In this document: one piece after another, positions 1 through 12,051 of the stretch
How positions within the stretch are numbered: the stretch's first letter is position 1
Layout: the number at the start of each line of letters is the position of its first letter
Source: Aphelenchoides besseyi
Taxonomy: Eukaryota; Nematoda; Chromadorea; Rhabditida; Aphelenchoididae
Direction of reading: 5' to 3'
Assembly (NCBI GenBank): GCA_024699855.1
Contig: JAMPIQ010000001.1
Coordinates: 7,874,001-7,938,000 of the forward strand
Length of the DNA stretch: 64,000 nt
Program-made: the position numbers and the translations under genes
Notes under the pieces: generated by a model
Told to the model about the DNA's origin: nothing
The model's database searches: none
The model's input: only the letters and a program-made list of their open reading frames with translations

Positions 1-425
1 AGCGCTGTTCTTTTGTTTCAGACGTTTACACGTCAACGTTGTTAGTCGATCGATGCAACATGGCGTTTGACCGCTTATTTTCCCAATGCCAGAGTATTCT
101 ATAGGAGTCATGAAAGAAAGTGAACTCGAAAACTTACGTTCGATTGACTGATTATTTTGAACAAAAATGGTTAAGAATATTATTGCAATAGCTGATAGAC
201 TCATGGCCAACTTCAGACACCCACGTTCAATATTTTAATCGTTCATTTCAAAGGGTTTGCTGACATTAACTGAAGGCGAAAAATTATATTTGGAATCAAA
301 TAACCGCTAATCCACTTGGCCGCTCATTTCACGCTCCGCCCATTGCGTTATTGTTTGCGTGTCGTGAAATGCGACTGAAAGCTTTCGATCAATCTTGGAA
401 TCATAACTCGAGTAACTAATTTCAG
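1..425 (+). other. Intron sequence upstream of the first visible SCYL2 exon
   Basis: No reading frame here resembles SCYL2 and none stays open for long. The stretch ends in a clear acceptor (TAATTTCAG, last base 425) feeding the exon at 426, so it is best read as the tail of an intron. A second acceptor-like TTTGTTTCAG ends at 21, but all three frames behind it hit stops within about 30 codons. Confidence 0.5.
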
Positions 426-1343
426 ATTCGAGTGATGACGCTTTTGTGTTTGGGTAAACTATTGCCCACGCTGGAACCTTGGATGGTGAGCGATCAAGTG
501 CTTCCTGCGATGCCCAAAATTAACAGTCGTGAGCCGTCGATTCTGATGGCCATTTTGGGAATATACAAACTTGCACACGAAAATGAAAAGTTCGGAATCA
601 GCCGAGAACAATGTGCCAAATCCATTCTTCCGTTTTTGATTAGCACGTGCGTTGAAAACACGTTGAACGTAAATCAATTCGAACAGTACATGGCAATGAT
701 CCGGGCTCTGATGCACAAAGTTGAAACCGAACAGCGAAGTCGATTAAGTCAGTTGAGTGCGGGACAAGAAACGGAACGAAACACTCACGACTTTACTGAA
801 ATCTTCAATCAGCCATCAACGTCGAGTAATAACGGAGAACTAAACAATCTGACAAACATGTTCGGAAATCTTGATTCCGGCCAATCGTCCACAACGCAAA
901 ATGTAAGTCGATTATCTAATCTAATAAAACGGTTGTTTTAGACATTACCATCTCGTAACCAACCCGCAAAACCGATGGCCGCAGCTAATCCGTGGTCTCC
1001 AACTACTCAACCACCATCTTCTTCGTTTGCTACTTCCGCTTTTCAACCGTCAAATCCATCTAATGAAACATTAGATATAAGTCAATTCTTTGATTCTCCT
1101 ACTTCAAAACCCCAATCTATGAATCAGAATTTGTTCCAATCTACTGCTCTACCAAAACCCCCTACCGCTTTGAATCCTGTAAACAGACTAATGGGTAGTG
1201 GACAGATCCGTAATGATCCGTTCGCCGACTTGCTTTCATTCAACGGTCCATCAAAACCACCTGCGAAAACTAATTTTGCCAATTTCCCTCAAGCTCCAGT
1301 TCAACAGAAAAAACTCGAAAATCCACTCGATTTCTTGCAATGA
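426..1343 (+). CDS. SCYL2: SCYL2 (SCY1-like pseudokinase 2), C-terminal part; gene starts before the window
   Basis: Two exons encode the end of a SCYL2/CVAK104-type pseudokinase, a clathrin-coat-associated protein of the trans-Golgi and endosomes. The first visible exon (426-903) holds the end of the HEAT-like region: LLCLGKLLPTLEPWMV, then REPSILMAILGIYKLAHENE and a KVETEQRSRLSQLSAGQE helix, in the order seen in animal SCYL2. A 39-bp intron (GTAAGT..TTTTAG) joins it to 943-1343, a low-complexity Ser/Pro/Gln tail with NPW, NDPF and FADLL motifs, the short peptides that usually bind clathrin adaptors. The kinase-like domain and most of the HEAT region lie upstream, outside the window. A poly(A) signal AATAAA follows at about 1380. 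Family assignment is from remembered motifs and fairly secure. Confidence 0.8.
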
Positions 1344-4300
1344 TTTCATATCTATCAGGCCTATCACTTTTCAACATTTAATAAACAGATTTATTCAACA
1401 ACAATCACTTATACGGAAGTATCGATAACTAATCGCCAGTCCAAGTAAGTCAAAGGAGTCGAATGCAATTTGGCGACGATCTTCGAACATTTCCTGTCCT
1501 TGCCCGATCCCGAAACACCTACTCAATTCGATTAGAAATTACAAAGAAAAGTAGCTGTTACCGAGTATGAAAAACATCGGGTGATTTATGATTCGTCTTT
1601 GACGGTCAAATCAACGAATCGTGGTTGGCCGTAAACATCTGTAAAGATCGATCCGACAAATGTCTTGTTCGTTGGGCCGAGCTCTAAAAACCAATTAGTC
1701 AACGAATAAACAAAACTAATTTTAATTTGTTGCTTTTGTGCCATGATCGCTCTGCGATTGTCCGATTTCCATGCTAAACGAGAATGAAATGAATTTAAAT
1801 GGTAACTAATGTTAATTGCGTCGAGAATTTGTTGTCATTGCAACAGTAGTACAAGATAGCAAAGTGGTAGACCCGGTACAACTGAGAAGCGCGAAGATAG
1901 TCTCGTGAGATCAACTGAAGACTATTGGTTAGAAACACACGTTATAATAGAAAAACTGACCAAGTATTTGAAAAAGTCAAAAGCTGAGATCTCATTATCT
2001 TCTGGATGATTACACGCATATCTGATTCGATGCTTAAGCAAAATTGCTTCTGAGTAGGTACTTAATTGTGGTTTAGACATTTTGGTTAAAAATTCACTAG
2101 TCAGGAATACAAAAAGCGAAAGCCCAACTGATCGGCTGAGTGGAAATGCGTTGAGTGAAAGTGGGATGAGTGAGGGACAAAGAAGGCAAATCGGCGTCCC
2201 CAGCGCATATCACTTGGTGGCTGACGCGGGAAGAGATCGCGCAGACGCCCTTTTTGCCGCGTTTGAGTCGGAAAGGACCAACTGATCGGTGCCGATATTG
2301 ATCACTGGTTTCAGGATGCGTTTGTGGATAGCGCGCCAGAACTCACTGACAAGCACTTGACATCGCATTGTGTAAATGAGCTTCCGATCACTTCTAAGAA
2401 GTTATTTGGATTATAAGATCTTAATGGAACCGGGTTCCAAACATCTTCCTTCAAAGCCAACAGTTTGCAGCAAAATTAACACAAAGTTATGATGAGCTGT
2501 CTCATGCGGATTATTCCGCAGGTAGAACCTGCGTCGGAAGTTGTAATTCAAAACATTTAAAAGCTAATCAACAGCTCGAACGGCTTTGGTTCGTATAAGA
2601 AACCGACTTGTGGAACCAAACGCCATGCATCTCGATTACATTTCTTGACAACAAACGGTCGACAACAACGAAGATAATCGCCCATTAGGCGACAAAGTTC
2701 TTGGACGATCCAAGTCTTCGGTTTTACTTCGCACCTTTCGTAGCTTTAAGGAATAGTAATATTAACAGTTATTGTGAAAGGCAATTAAGTGATTAATCGG
2801 TTTGTTTGACAAAACTAAATCGAACATAACTGCAGATTTCAGTCATATTGATACATAGCCCATGGCTTCCATCCTGTTCGCTTCGGGTCAAAGGAGGTCA
2901 AATAGCAGCCTCGACGACCACTTGTCTTCATCGCATCCAATCGCTCAAGAATCGCGTGGTGGAACTCGTGAATTTCGCCATGAGGAAGCTCTCTAATTTG
3001 TTCGATGTAACTAATGATTAGTGGAACTAGTGACTCAGTTGTTGTTACCGTGTGAACCACTGAGCTGCTGCAGCCTCATTTGGACAGGGTGTTGTCTCGA
3101 GTTTAGATTCATCTTTGGATTTCATGTATCATACCACTCGTTTCTTTGAATGTAAAGGTGAATGGATCGGCATCGCCATTGCAAACTTGCGAGTTTTGCT
3201 CAATTGACCGTTTACCTAACAAAAGAGCGGAATCGCTGGTCGCGCATGACCAAGTGGAAATCCCTTTTGAGTTCAACTCTTTTTGTCGTATTTCCACTTC
3301 GATAGTTAACGGTTTCCTGTCTGCGCGAGAAACAACTTGCACGTTTTAACTGTTGTCACTCATTCTTAATGCATTGGCCATTTCGAGTTGCCAATCTTCA
3401 ACGGATTTGTGCAGCTATGGTTTATTCACAGGATAGCGAAGTTTCTGTTGCCATTCATGAACATTTGAGTTTTTTACGAGTTCTGGACCGCATTACTCCA
3501 AACCAATTTAAGACAATTGCAAAGTATTGCGTCGGGAAACGGGGATTTGCGAACGAGAAACATCGGGCGGAATAAAATCGAATTGACGGCGACTTTCGAC
3601 ATTAGAAAGAAATTGAGCTCAAACGGAAGAGCGAAACGAGTGTCTCACAATCGTTAATCATGTTCGAGCTGACCCTAGGAGACTTCTAAAAGCATCTTCT
3701 TTCGCATATCCCCATCAGTTTATGGTCATTCGAAAGTTTGTCGATTTGTTTTTTTAAAAGAAGTTTAAGACGCGTGAAGAGAACTTGTGTTTCTCATTTT
3801 CGGCGCTAATCCCTCATGCTCGTTTGTCTTCGTAACCAACTTGTGAGCCGCAGGGTCGGATGTTTTGGCCGCGTTCGTGAATCGCCCGTTTGCTCACCTG
3901 CAGCCGATGTTGCATTCCGGTGGTCGAAAAGCAATTTCAAATATATGAGATGGGAGTCGGCGTCATGAACAGTACAGAAGGCTGATTTCCGACGCTTTTC
4001 GGTCTTTGTGTTTATGTTTTTTATTTGCTCGACAATTCCGGTTCGCAGGGCCAAAAGAAATAAGGCGTCCCAGGGGGTTGAAGTCATTGTTGGGTAAACA
4101 AATCATCAAACTAAAGACGGGAACAATGGCGAGACCTTCCCAGCCGTGATTCACAATCCCATAGAATAACGAACGTTCTCTGCCGCGCCCACTCCGACAT
4201 TTCATTTCGCTGCCAAATTTCACACTCTGTCGTGTGTCCGAAGTTAAATGAGATCGAATTTTGTTTGCGTTCGTCACTCGCCCAACCAACTCAAATAAAA

Positions 4301-4978
4301 GAGCTCTGTCCACTGGGAGGTGACAATCGAAAGTGCCATCGTGTCTGATCGAATGGCTGAGGAAGCAGGTGTTGTTTTTTCTCAGTTTTTTTCCAGTCGT
4401 TGCTCATTTTTAACGACGAGCCGCAGCAACGTTCGCTTCTCTGACGCCGCAGTTTTACGACTTTTGCCAAGGCTATTCGACGCGTTTCAACCGCAAAACA
4501 AGTGAGGCAAAACAGTTTCGATTAAAAAACGTTACTGAATTTGTGGACGTTGAATTCCAACATCTTTGCGAACTGTTTTCTCTTATTTGCCCAAATTCCC
4601 ACGAGATCAGTAGATGGCCATCATATACGCGTATTCGCGCGACAACCAAATGCCATGAATCCCCATATGCGCCTTTTTCCTGTTCGATGACATCTGCTCT
4701 CCGTTTCTCCAACACGCGTTACCAGCACACAATCTGAATCTTCTGTTCAGCCACTTATTCTACTTTGTCAAATTTGCCGCTTGCGCAGCCAAATCGCATT
4801 TGATCGGCAGTTCGAAGCTTGCGACTGATACGATTGTGCGCTAGGCTCTTCTTTTGTAATCCCCAACTGTTTAATACACGTAAACGAGCGGATTGGTTAG
4901 CATTACGGAAAGACACGCGGTGTAATTTACGTTCAATAAGAGATCGAAAAGAAGTAATTGGTTTTCTATTCATTCAGG
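1344..4978. other. Gene-poor 3.6-kb stretch with weak open frames only
   Basis: I see no recognisable gene. Coding-like pieces occur on the minus strand at 2842-3342 (a frame containing PLTIEVEIRQKELNSKG, and one containing SLVPLIISYIEQIREL) and on the plus strand at 3369-3575 (containing RITPNQFKTIAKYCVG), but I could not join them into a consistent spliced gene and recognise none. There is no tRNA cloverleaf, transposon end or tandem repeat that I can point to. Confidence 0.4.
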
Positions 4979-5660
4979 ATGTCACCCAATTCACCGCAGA
5001 TCGACGAGGGAAAATCCCACCACTCGAGTCTTTTAGCATTGTTTCATCGCAAGAAACGACAAACCTCCGCTCCAGTCGCTCCACAATCGACTCAACACAT
5101 CAAACCACCGCCTTCACCGTTTACTATTGCTCAACGATTTCGTTTGCATCGTGATCGTCGACAAACCAATCATCCGATGAAGACTTCGCAATCACAAACT
5201 CTTCACACATCAAAGCCAAAACGCTCAACGAAACTCACAGCCAAAGATACTCTAACGAGATCCAAAGCTATGTCGGCTGACAACATTTGCGATCTTGATC
5301 CCGAAATAGTAACGGACGCACTCTTCGCTTTAGGGGAACAACCATTGGTTGCGCGGTAAGTGAACAAACAAAAAACATTTACCCGTCGGTTTCAGATCAA
5401 CACCCAAACACGCAGTAATTACCGAAAACGCCCGTGATATCGAAGAACGTCGCTTCAGGCACTGTATTTTTGAGCCCGCAGTCTACGACAAAATGCTTTC
5501 CGATTCGTTGCTCGTCTGTGATCTCCTCACTGCATCATTGGATGAACTTGCAATTGAAATACGAGCTCAGAGTCCTCGAGTTACCCGCAAATCTCCGTTA
5601 TCTGCATCGTCAATTCCGACACAATCTCCCGTTTCTCCTTCCTTATTTCCTATACGTTGA
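4979..5660 (+). CDS. Unrecognised basic, Ser/Pro-rich protein, two exons
   Basis: I do not recognise this protein. Two exons (4979 to about 5357; about 5397 to 5660) join in frame across a 40-bp GT..AG intron to give roughly 213 residues. The first half is basic and Pro/Ser/Thr-rich (HRKKRQTSAP, KPKRSTKLTAKD), with no signal peptide or membrane segment. The second half is more ordered and probably helical (DIEERRFRHCIFEPAVYDKM, then LLVCDLLTASLDELAIEIRA). The start is the ATG directly after a TATTCATTCAG acceptor-like site, so the mRNA may have a spliced 5' leader. AATAAA follows about 25 bp after the stop. It converges on the minus-strand gene ending at 5729. Composition suggests a nuclear or cytoskeletal scaffold, but that is only a guess. 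Confidence 0.6.
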
Positions 5661-5728
5661 AGTGCTGTTTTTCAAAAAGCAAGCAAATAAATGTAAACTT
5701 TATTGCGACCTGTGGCCACGAAAACAAC

Positions 5729-6128
5729 TCAATCATCCTTCTTAGTCTTTTTCTTATCTTGTCCATGACTTCCGATTTCGTTGAGCACACGTTTTGGAAT
5801 CAAAGCCACAAGCACTGCATCCATTATTGCGTGAGTCTTTTCGACCACCATATCAATGTTTGTACAAAGCTGGAAACGAAAATTGAAGATCAGGAAATTA
5901 GTTACAAACCTTTTTGCGGATAAGGAAGATAAGAACAACAACCGCAATCAAGTAAATAAGCGAAAAGAGAACCGGTAACATGATGAGAATCGGAAGAAGC
6001 GACCCAGAGTGAATGTCACGACGACATTGAAGTTCCTTGTAGAATCGTTCTTTCAGATTACTTTTCACTTCAGCAGACACATTCACAAGCACTCCAATGG
6101 TCAAAATGACGAAAATCCAACGAGCCAT
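5729..6128 (-). CDS. Small membrane protein with signal peptide and one transmembrane helix
   Basis: Two exons (6128-5910 and 5869-5729) encode about 119 residues. An N-terminal signal peptide (MARWIFVILTIGVLVNVSAE) is followed by a short charged extracellular part with one Cys. Next comes a long hydrophobic helix (LLPILIMLPVLFSLIYLIAV, continuing VVLIFLIRKK), then a cytoplasmic tail ending in a strongly basic KKKTKKDD. The 40-bp intron has GTTTGT and TTTCCAG borders and keeps frame (KK then LCTNID). The start was chosen because it yields a clean signal peptide; an upstream in-frame ATG at 6233 would bury it. No family is recognised. Topology is probably type I in the secretory or plasma membrane. 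Confidence 0.6.
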
Positions 6129-6348
6129 CAGACAAATTTGATCAGGAGCAGCTGCAGGAACTTTCGCAACCCGAAATGGAAAAAAACAATTTGAATTCAA
6201 AACAGTATATTCATTTGCATAAACAGCTTTCAATGTCGTTTTTTAAATTCAATCCAACACTTCTTGTACTTTCTAACCCAAATTCACAATAACGTCATTC
6301 CTTCATTACTTGTCATTATCTTATACAACAAACTAATTCCACATTCAA

Positions 6349-6520
6349 TTAATAGTCTAACAATGACAAAAAAACAACAATCGATCCAAGCGCTATCAGT
6401 TTGCCAAATGATTCGTCGACATTCTTCTGAAAATGTGAATTTTAAGTTAACAAAAAAACGTTTTCTACCAAGTTCTTTTAATTGGAGCAACATCGGCTCT
6501 TCATCCCTTGTTAAATACAT
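6349..6520 (-). CDS. Possible small membrane-associated gene, structure unresolved
   Basis: Two coding-like pieces face each other across a good 42-bp intron. One contains MYLTRDEEPMLLQLKEL. The second, after an ACATTTTCAG acceptor, has two competing readings: a tail with GKLIALGSIVVFLSLLDY and a stop at 6349, or a longer frame with WIDCCFFVIVRLLIECG. Only the second keeps phase with the first exon. A further upstream exon near 6580 is possible. This may be a tiny single-pass membrane protein or chance; no family recognised. Confidence 0.25.
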
Positions 6521-6710
6521 GGCATTGGCTGAAACTCGCAATAACTGTTACTTCACACTTCTATTGACCTACTCGAACATTCGTGATTGAACGCCTTAAC
6601 AGATTAAGACAGTTGCCAATTCGCATGTCTTCAACACATTTCTGTTGCCGACCTTTTTGATATCATTCAAATACAAGATAATTATGAGATAAAAGCTTGA
6701 GGTTTGGTGG

Positions 6711-8238
6711 TTAAAAAATGAGATGTGTTTTGCTTCGGACAGCATCCACTTGTAGTCCGGGCATTGATCGTTTCACGGCCACTGATCTTCTAACCAAATA
6801 CCATTCAATAAATAGTGCAACAACGACCAAAAAGACGCTAACACTCGCTAATTCCCATGCCCACAACGGAACCTTGTGGCCTCGCCAATGAGTAGGAGAA
6901 GTCGAGGTTGTGCTGGAATTGAAGTCACGTAACGCATAACCCAACAGTTCAACAAGATCGGTCAACGCAGCAACCAATGGAACACCTCAAGAGAAGATGA
7001 GACAAGATATCATTTATGGTTGAGTACCTTGCAATAGTGCATTGGCTGCTTCTAATTGAATGTTGGATATAAGCAATGCAAACTCTGGATTATCAGTGTA
7101 TATGTTAACGGACGTGAGTTTTCTCGGATCAGAAAGAATACCATCGAGAACAACCAACGCCATAATCTTCGGTCGAACGCACTCGTCGTTCGGAAACCAA
7201 CGTTGAAACAAAGCCGCGGTGTAGACCTGAAACGATTTCGTTGATGTTTCTATTGGCATTCACAGCGAGTGGTTTTATGAGTGCTTTCGTGTGATTAGGG
7301 TATTGGAGTGAAAGTAGATGGAAGCCATCAAAGAAGGCAATTTGTGATATTAAATTCCTTTCAGCTTTCAAATGGCAATGAAACGAAATGTGACCACTTG
7401 TAAAAACGAATCCACTTGTTTTGAGACCAGCAGGTAAAAGCAAATAAAAAACGTTATTCGACGATAAAAACCTTTCGAATTTTTGGTCTTTCTATCAATT
7501 GTAACGGAAATCGGATGAAAGTAACGGAAACTATTAAACACACTCAACAGAAGGGTTACGGTAACTTCCGTTCTATTGTCTTGAATTTCACGAACATGAA
7601 GAGAAGATAGAAAAAACTCGAAACCGCAATTCAATTTGGAGTGGTGAATTAACGATTGTCAGAATTAAATAGAAGCTTACTTTAGTGAACGTCTTACTAC
7701 TATGAGCTAATTTCTCGATTATTTCTCGGGACACATAAAGCGAAGGTGTTCGAAACAAACAACCAAACTCAATATCGTCAGAGTCAATTTCATTTACGTG
7801 TCGTGCTGAAGGCGCAGCCAATTGTTTGACTAGAAATTAGATTATATTCGACTTTTGTTTTCCTTCTTACCGAGTACTATTTCCAAAAGCGGTTGGCCTT
7901 TTTCTTCAAAAACCGAACGATGAGCATCGTAAGCGCGAACAATTGGATTCACGTTCTGTTGAGCAAGTTGGAAGTGGAGATCGCAAAGAAAGGTCAGAGA
8001 CTTGCGCACATTACACACTCGATGATTCTAAGAACCGTAAAATGACTATTCTCTTCGATCATACCTCGCGTGTCTGTATACCATCACCTGAACTCGGAAC
8101 TGGAAAAGTGCACGGACTATAGAAGGGAAGAGTTCGATAGGGAGTGCTATCGCCCGAATAGATTCGTTTTTCTGCTTTGGCAATAAAAACCAATTCTACG
8201 AGGCCAAAGACGACAAGAATATAAAATTTGTTGCGCAT
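6711..8238 (-). CDS. Unrecognised type I membrane protein, about seven exons
   Basis: Reading down the minus strand from 8238, exons with consistent GT..AG borders give an N-terminal signal peptide (MRNKFYILVVFGLVEFVFIA). A luminal or extracellular part of about 300 residues follows, with a segment LTFLCDLHFQLAQQNVNPIV, a segment SLYVSREIIEKLAHSS, and Cys residues in HRVCNVRK and NDECVRPK. One transmembrane helix near the C terminus (WELASVSVFLVVVALFIEWY) precedes a short tail ending KTHLIF. Joins between 8238 and 7680 and between 7240 and 6711 are clean; the middle (7640-7280) is less certain because two frames are open there. I recognise no family. It lies 600 bp downstream of APC8 on the same strand. 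Confidence 0.55.
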
Positions 8239-8850
8239 TAAACTGCAGCTTGTAGCTCATGCATAAGAAAAAAGAAGCGTCGAACCAAAGGACCCTCTTG
8301 TTGCGTTTACAACGACCTAAATGTTGGCAGTAAATTGACTCAACAAACTATGTCTAAAATATGCATAACTTTGTTGGATGTCGAGTCCGTTTGACACTCG
8401 AAAACGGACCGCCCATTGACGTTGAAGGTGTGTGGAGAAAAAATTCCATTGCAACCGGTTTTCTTTTTTGGGTCTTGCAACAGTTCGAACAGCGCACTTG
8501 CAGCGAATGTTAAGGCGTGGATTTAACAATAGGCGGAACTTCGAACAAAAAACGGGATGCATCGTCCCCCGGCTTGTGTCCTAACAACCGACGTTTTGAC
8601 AAATTTGCTTGGGTTCGTTGATGGTTTCTGAACATCACGCTTTTTGTTTGTTGCGAAATGGAAAACAAAACCATCAGAAACCCGAAAGTCTTTTATTTCA
8701 AGTGGTTGAAGCTAAAAGTGTTTTGGTTCTGATGCCGTTGGTTTTGACAACTTGTGAAAAGGCTCTCGACACATCAAACTTCTTCTTTTATTCAATTGTC
8801 TCAAAAACAATGCATAGGAAGCTATCGAAAACTACTAACAGTACAATAAA

Positions 8851-11233
8851 TTAAAAAGAATAATCGGCGCCGCCATCGTCCTCATCGATGCTCATTTCTT
8901 CTTCGGCGTTTTCTGGAGAGTTGTGGGCGATTTCCGATTCCATTTCATTCACTTGAGCACTGAAATATGGAAGCCAATAAATCAGTTAGTTAACAAAAAA
9001 CCAACCGAGGAGATCGCGGAATACCAGTTGGCGTAGATTGTCGGATAAACGAACTGAACGGAACACTCGTTGACGGTGTTGTAGTTGTTGGCCGAGTTTC
9101 GCTTGTCGCCCGTTTTCGTCCCGTTGCTCTTTCGACTTTTATCAATCGAAGCAAATGTCCAGCAAACTCTTTTGTCTTGTCGTAATGCAGACAACGTTGC
9201 GCGTAGTCGTTTGCCCTCTCCAGTTGTCCTTTATTTTGGTAATATTCAGCCAGAAACTGACAACAAGTGGCAATCATTTCTTCGTCTCCATACTGAACTC
9301 AAGTCATTAAAAACAAATCGAATCGAACATACCGCAACATCTTTCTCTTCGTTGCAATAAAGTTTGAGATGTTGCTCGTAGGCTTTGGCAGCTTGATCGT
9401 GTTTATCCATCTCTTGATACAAACTTCCGAGGTGAGTGAGCGCATTTCCCTCAACATCGCCGATCTGAAAAGCCTTCTTGTAGCACTTCTCCGCATCGTC
9501 GTATCGTTGCAACTTTGCCAAAACGACTCCCGTCGCAATCAACATTCGTGAATCCGTCGGTTTACATCGAACTGCCTGTTGATAATAATACAGAGCGTGA
9601 GCTGGCAACTTCAGAATCTCGTACAATTGGCCCAATGCATACCATGCTCGATAACCTGAAAACAACATAAATTACAAACCATTATTATTAATCATTAGCC
9701 TTTTTATCGTCACTTCAAAACTTACTCTTTGAATCGATAGCTAAATATAAACGTCAACATACGTTTTTCTAACTCGAACTTACAGATTGCCCGACGATAA
9801 GCCCGACTGGCTCCTTGTTGGTTTTTCGTATGCAAGTACTCGTGGCCCAGTAGAATGAACACCTGCGCATCATCCGGTCGAAGGCGAATTGCTCGTTTCA
9901 AGTAATCAATTGCTTTGTCATGTAAACGTCGAATACTGTAGTAGTTGGCTAAAACAGAACCAATTATCGACTACTCTTTCGTATTCCAACTCGCCCAAAA
10001 TACAACAAGTTTCCCAGAAGAATTTGTGCGTGTTATTGAAAGAATCGGCCAATTGCGACAGCTCCAACTCATCTCCCTACAATTGGTCACATTTTCAGAG
10101 TTTAAAAACAAAACAAACCATAATGAAAAGCGAATCGGAATACAAGTTCATTTGGTCAATTCGATAGGGATCCATTCTTCGTACTTGTTGGAAACATTCA
10201 ATTGCACTTCGGTTTTCTAAATCAGCTCATTTACGAAAAACTAAACAATCACCGACCTTGTAAATTGTTTTTCACTGCTCCAATACTGCACAGAATGTAT
10301 GGAGTGTCGCCAAAAACGGAGGACTTGAGATCGTTGAAATAGTCCTTGGCAACATCCAAAATCTGAAGACGAGCAGCCGATTTGGCGGTGAACAAATTCA
10401 ACTGCCAACTTTTTACCGCAACAGTTTGAATTTCGTTCTAAAATAGGAATGAAAATGCAATCCAAGTAGAGGCTTACGATATCAGACTCTTTGACCAAAG
10501 GCACCAGACAATCCCACGCCGGCAAGCAACGATAATTGTTCTTGATCGCTTCGATCAGCGTTTGTTTTGCTTCGCGATAAAGTTGTGCATCCCGTCTAAT
10601 CTGACCTAATCTAAACTATATATTCAAAACAGCAATTGAAATAGAACTTACAGGTACAAGAGAAAGGAATCGAAGATATCTGGTGATTTTCTGTAAAGTC
10701 GTTCGATGTCTTTGCTCAGCTCCAAAAACGTTTCGTCGGCGTTTTCTTCCTTCTGTTCATCATCTTCAGCTCCGAATTCTGCTTTTCGTCGAAGGCACAT
10801 CTAAACAACAAAATTGATGATCAATGGGCAACGAAACCACTTACCATGTACCATGAAAAATAAAAGAGAAAATGTTCAATGGAATTTTGACGTTTAAGTT
10901 TTGCCAAAACAAACTTCGCTCGATAATATTCGTTGCCTCGAATGAGTCTTCTGGCAAAATCAACAACCACATTTTGCCGTGGATTCGACAACGTTGATGT
11001 GTCAGAAAGATTGCGAATCGTCACTTCTTGAGGAATGTCATGGATCGGTTTTTCAATCATGTAGTACATCTGTTCGCTGGCCCTGAAGTCAATGATCAAT
11101 TAAGTAACCGATGGAAGTCTTACCAAACTGCACATTCGTCCAGACATCGTCTTTCGCATTCTTCGCCCAACCAAAACAAATCCGAAATGACTTCGGACGG
11201 CGAGAAGCGGACTGTTTCGTCTGTAGGCGCCAT
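8851..11233 (-). CDS. CDC23: Anaphase-promoting complex subunit 8 / CDC23
   Basis: This encodes the TPR subunit APC8/CDC23 of the anaphase-promoting complex, the E3 ubiquitin ligase that drives exit from mitosis. About nine exons run from ATG at 11233 (MAPTDETVRFSPSEV) to TAA at 8851. The Apc8 N-terminal region (DECAVWASEQMYYMIEKP) is followed by helical repeats. The most diagnostic block is YRAWYALGQLYEILKLPAHA with HALYYYQQA and KPTDSRMLIATG, matching the vertebrate DYRAWYGLGQTYEI block. Further TPR units include GDVEGNALTHLGSLYQEMD and DKAIDYLKRAIRLRPDDAQV. The C terminus is acidic (EEEMSIDEDDGG) and preceded by TPTGIPRSP, resembling the phosphorylated TPxR/SP tail of the human protein. 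Length is near that of the family. Nothing suggests inactivation. Confidence 0.88.
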
Positions 11234-11458
11234 TCGATCTGATTCTCGTCCTTCGACCGCTTATAGACGACCAATAAATAGTGTCAATGGGATGAAAGCG
11301 GATCCAAAATTTAATCTCAGAGCTGCAGCGACAAAGCCAAAAAAAAAGCGCGCTTTTAGTTTTCGCGTCGAGAAACCCACTGCAACAATTAACATTTGAC
11401 TGTGATTCAAAGATGACAGGATGTGAATTACCACTGCAACACTTCAGTTTCATTGCAT

Positions 11459-12051
11459 TCAAACGGTGATGAATTTCTCAAAGTCTTTGTCATGCATTTG
11501 AAATACGAAAAGAACATCGGAACTCCATTTGATTGCATAGCCAATGATGATAACGAGTAGTATCGTCCGAGTGCTTGTTTGATTCCTGTCTTTTGGATGT
11601 CCAGCTGAAGAAACATTGCGCGGTTTTTTCATGAACCTCCGGCCATTTGCAAGTGTTTGGTTTGGCCGATTCAAACAGTTCGACTGCTAGAGCGCCCAAA
11701 GAACGAAAAAACCGTTTGCTCACTCGCTCATCGTCGAATCATCCAATATTTTCTTTTTAACTTTCCATAGCCTTTGGCTCTTTTCTGGGGGTTTCACAGT
11801 GATATTCACGAGCTGTGAAGGTGTGAAATGTTTCTGTTGGAAGTGAGTGTTTGTTTTGATTTGCACTGGGGTTTGATAATCAAATAAACTAAAAGAGTTA
11901 CCATCATTGCGTCCAACAGTCTCGTGTTTCTTTGCTCATCGCAACCGAACTGTCTTCTTATCCGCGACGGACTGTTCACAAAGAGCGCGACTTCATCTCC
12001 TTCGAACAACCCATGTCCTTCAAAAAGTTTTTTGCTTCTTTTCGGTGTCAT
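11459..12051 (-). CDS. Unrecognised 149-residue protein with C-terminal membrane helix
   Basis: Three exons (12051-11902, 11833-11762, 11686-11459) join in phase 0 at both introns. The product begins MTPKRSKKLFEGHGLFEGDE, is basic and polar with Ser/Asn-rich stretches (PKDRNQTSTR), and has a hydrophobic helix TILLVIIIGYAIKWSSDVLF near the end, followed by HDKDFEKFITV. No N-terminal signal peptide is visible, so a single late transmembrane segment or tail-anchor-like topology is likely. The third exon was found by splicing from GTTAAAAAG to a CTCTAG acceptor; reading straight on instead meets a stop after 13 codons. The gene lies 226 bp upstream of APC8 on the same strand. No family recognised. 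Confidence 0.5.

Noticed and set aside
2082..2285. 67-codon plus-strand frame in the gene-poor region
   Set aside because: Short, isolated, no ATG-proximal context, no splice partners and no recognisable motif.
11028..11399. 123-codon plus-strand frame
   Set aside because: Antisense to the first APC8 exons and to the APC8 upstream region; the minus-strand protein is clearly conserved.
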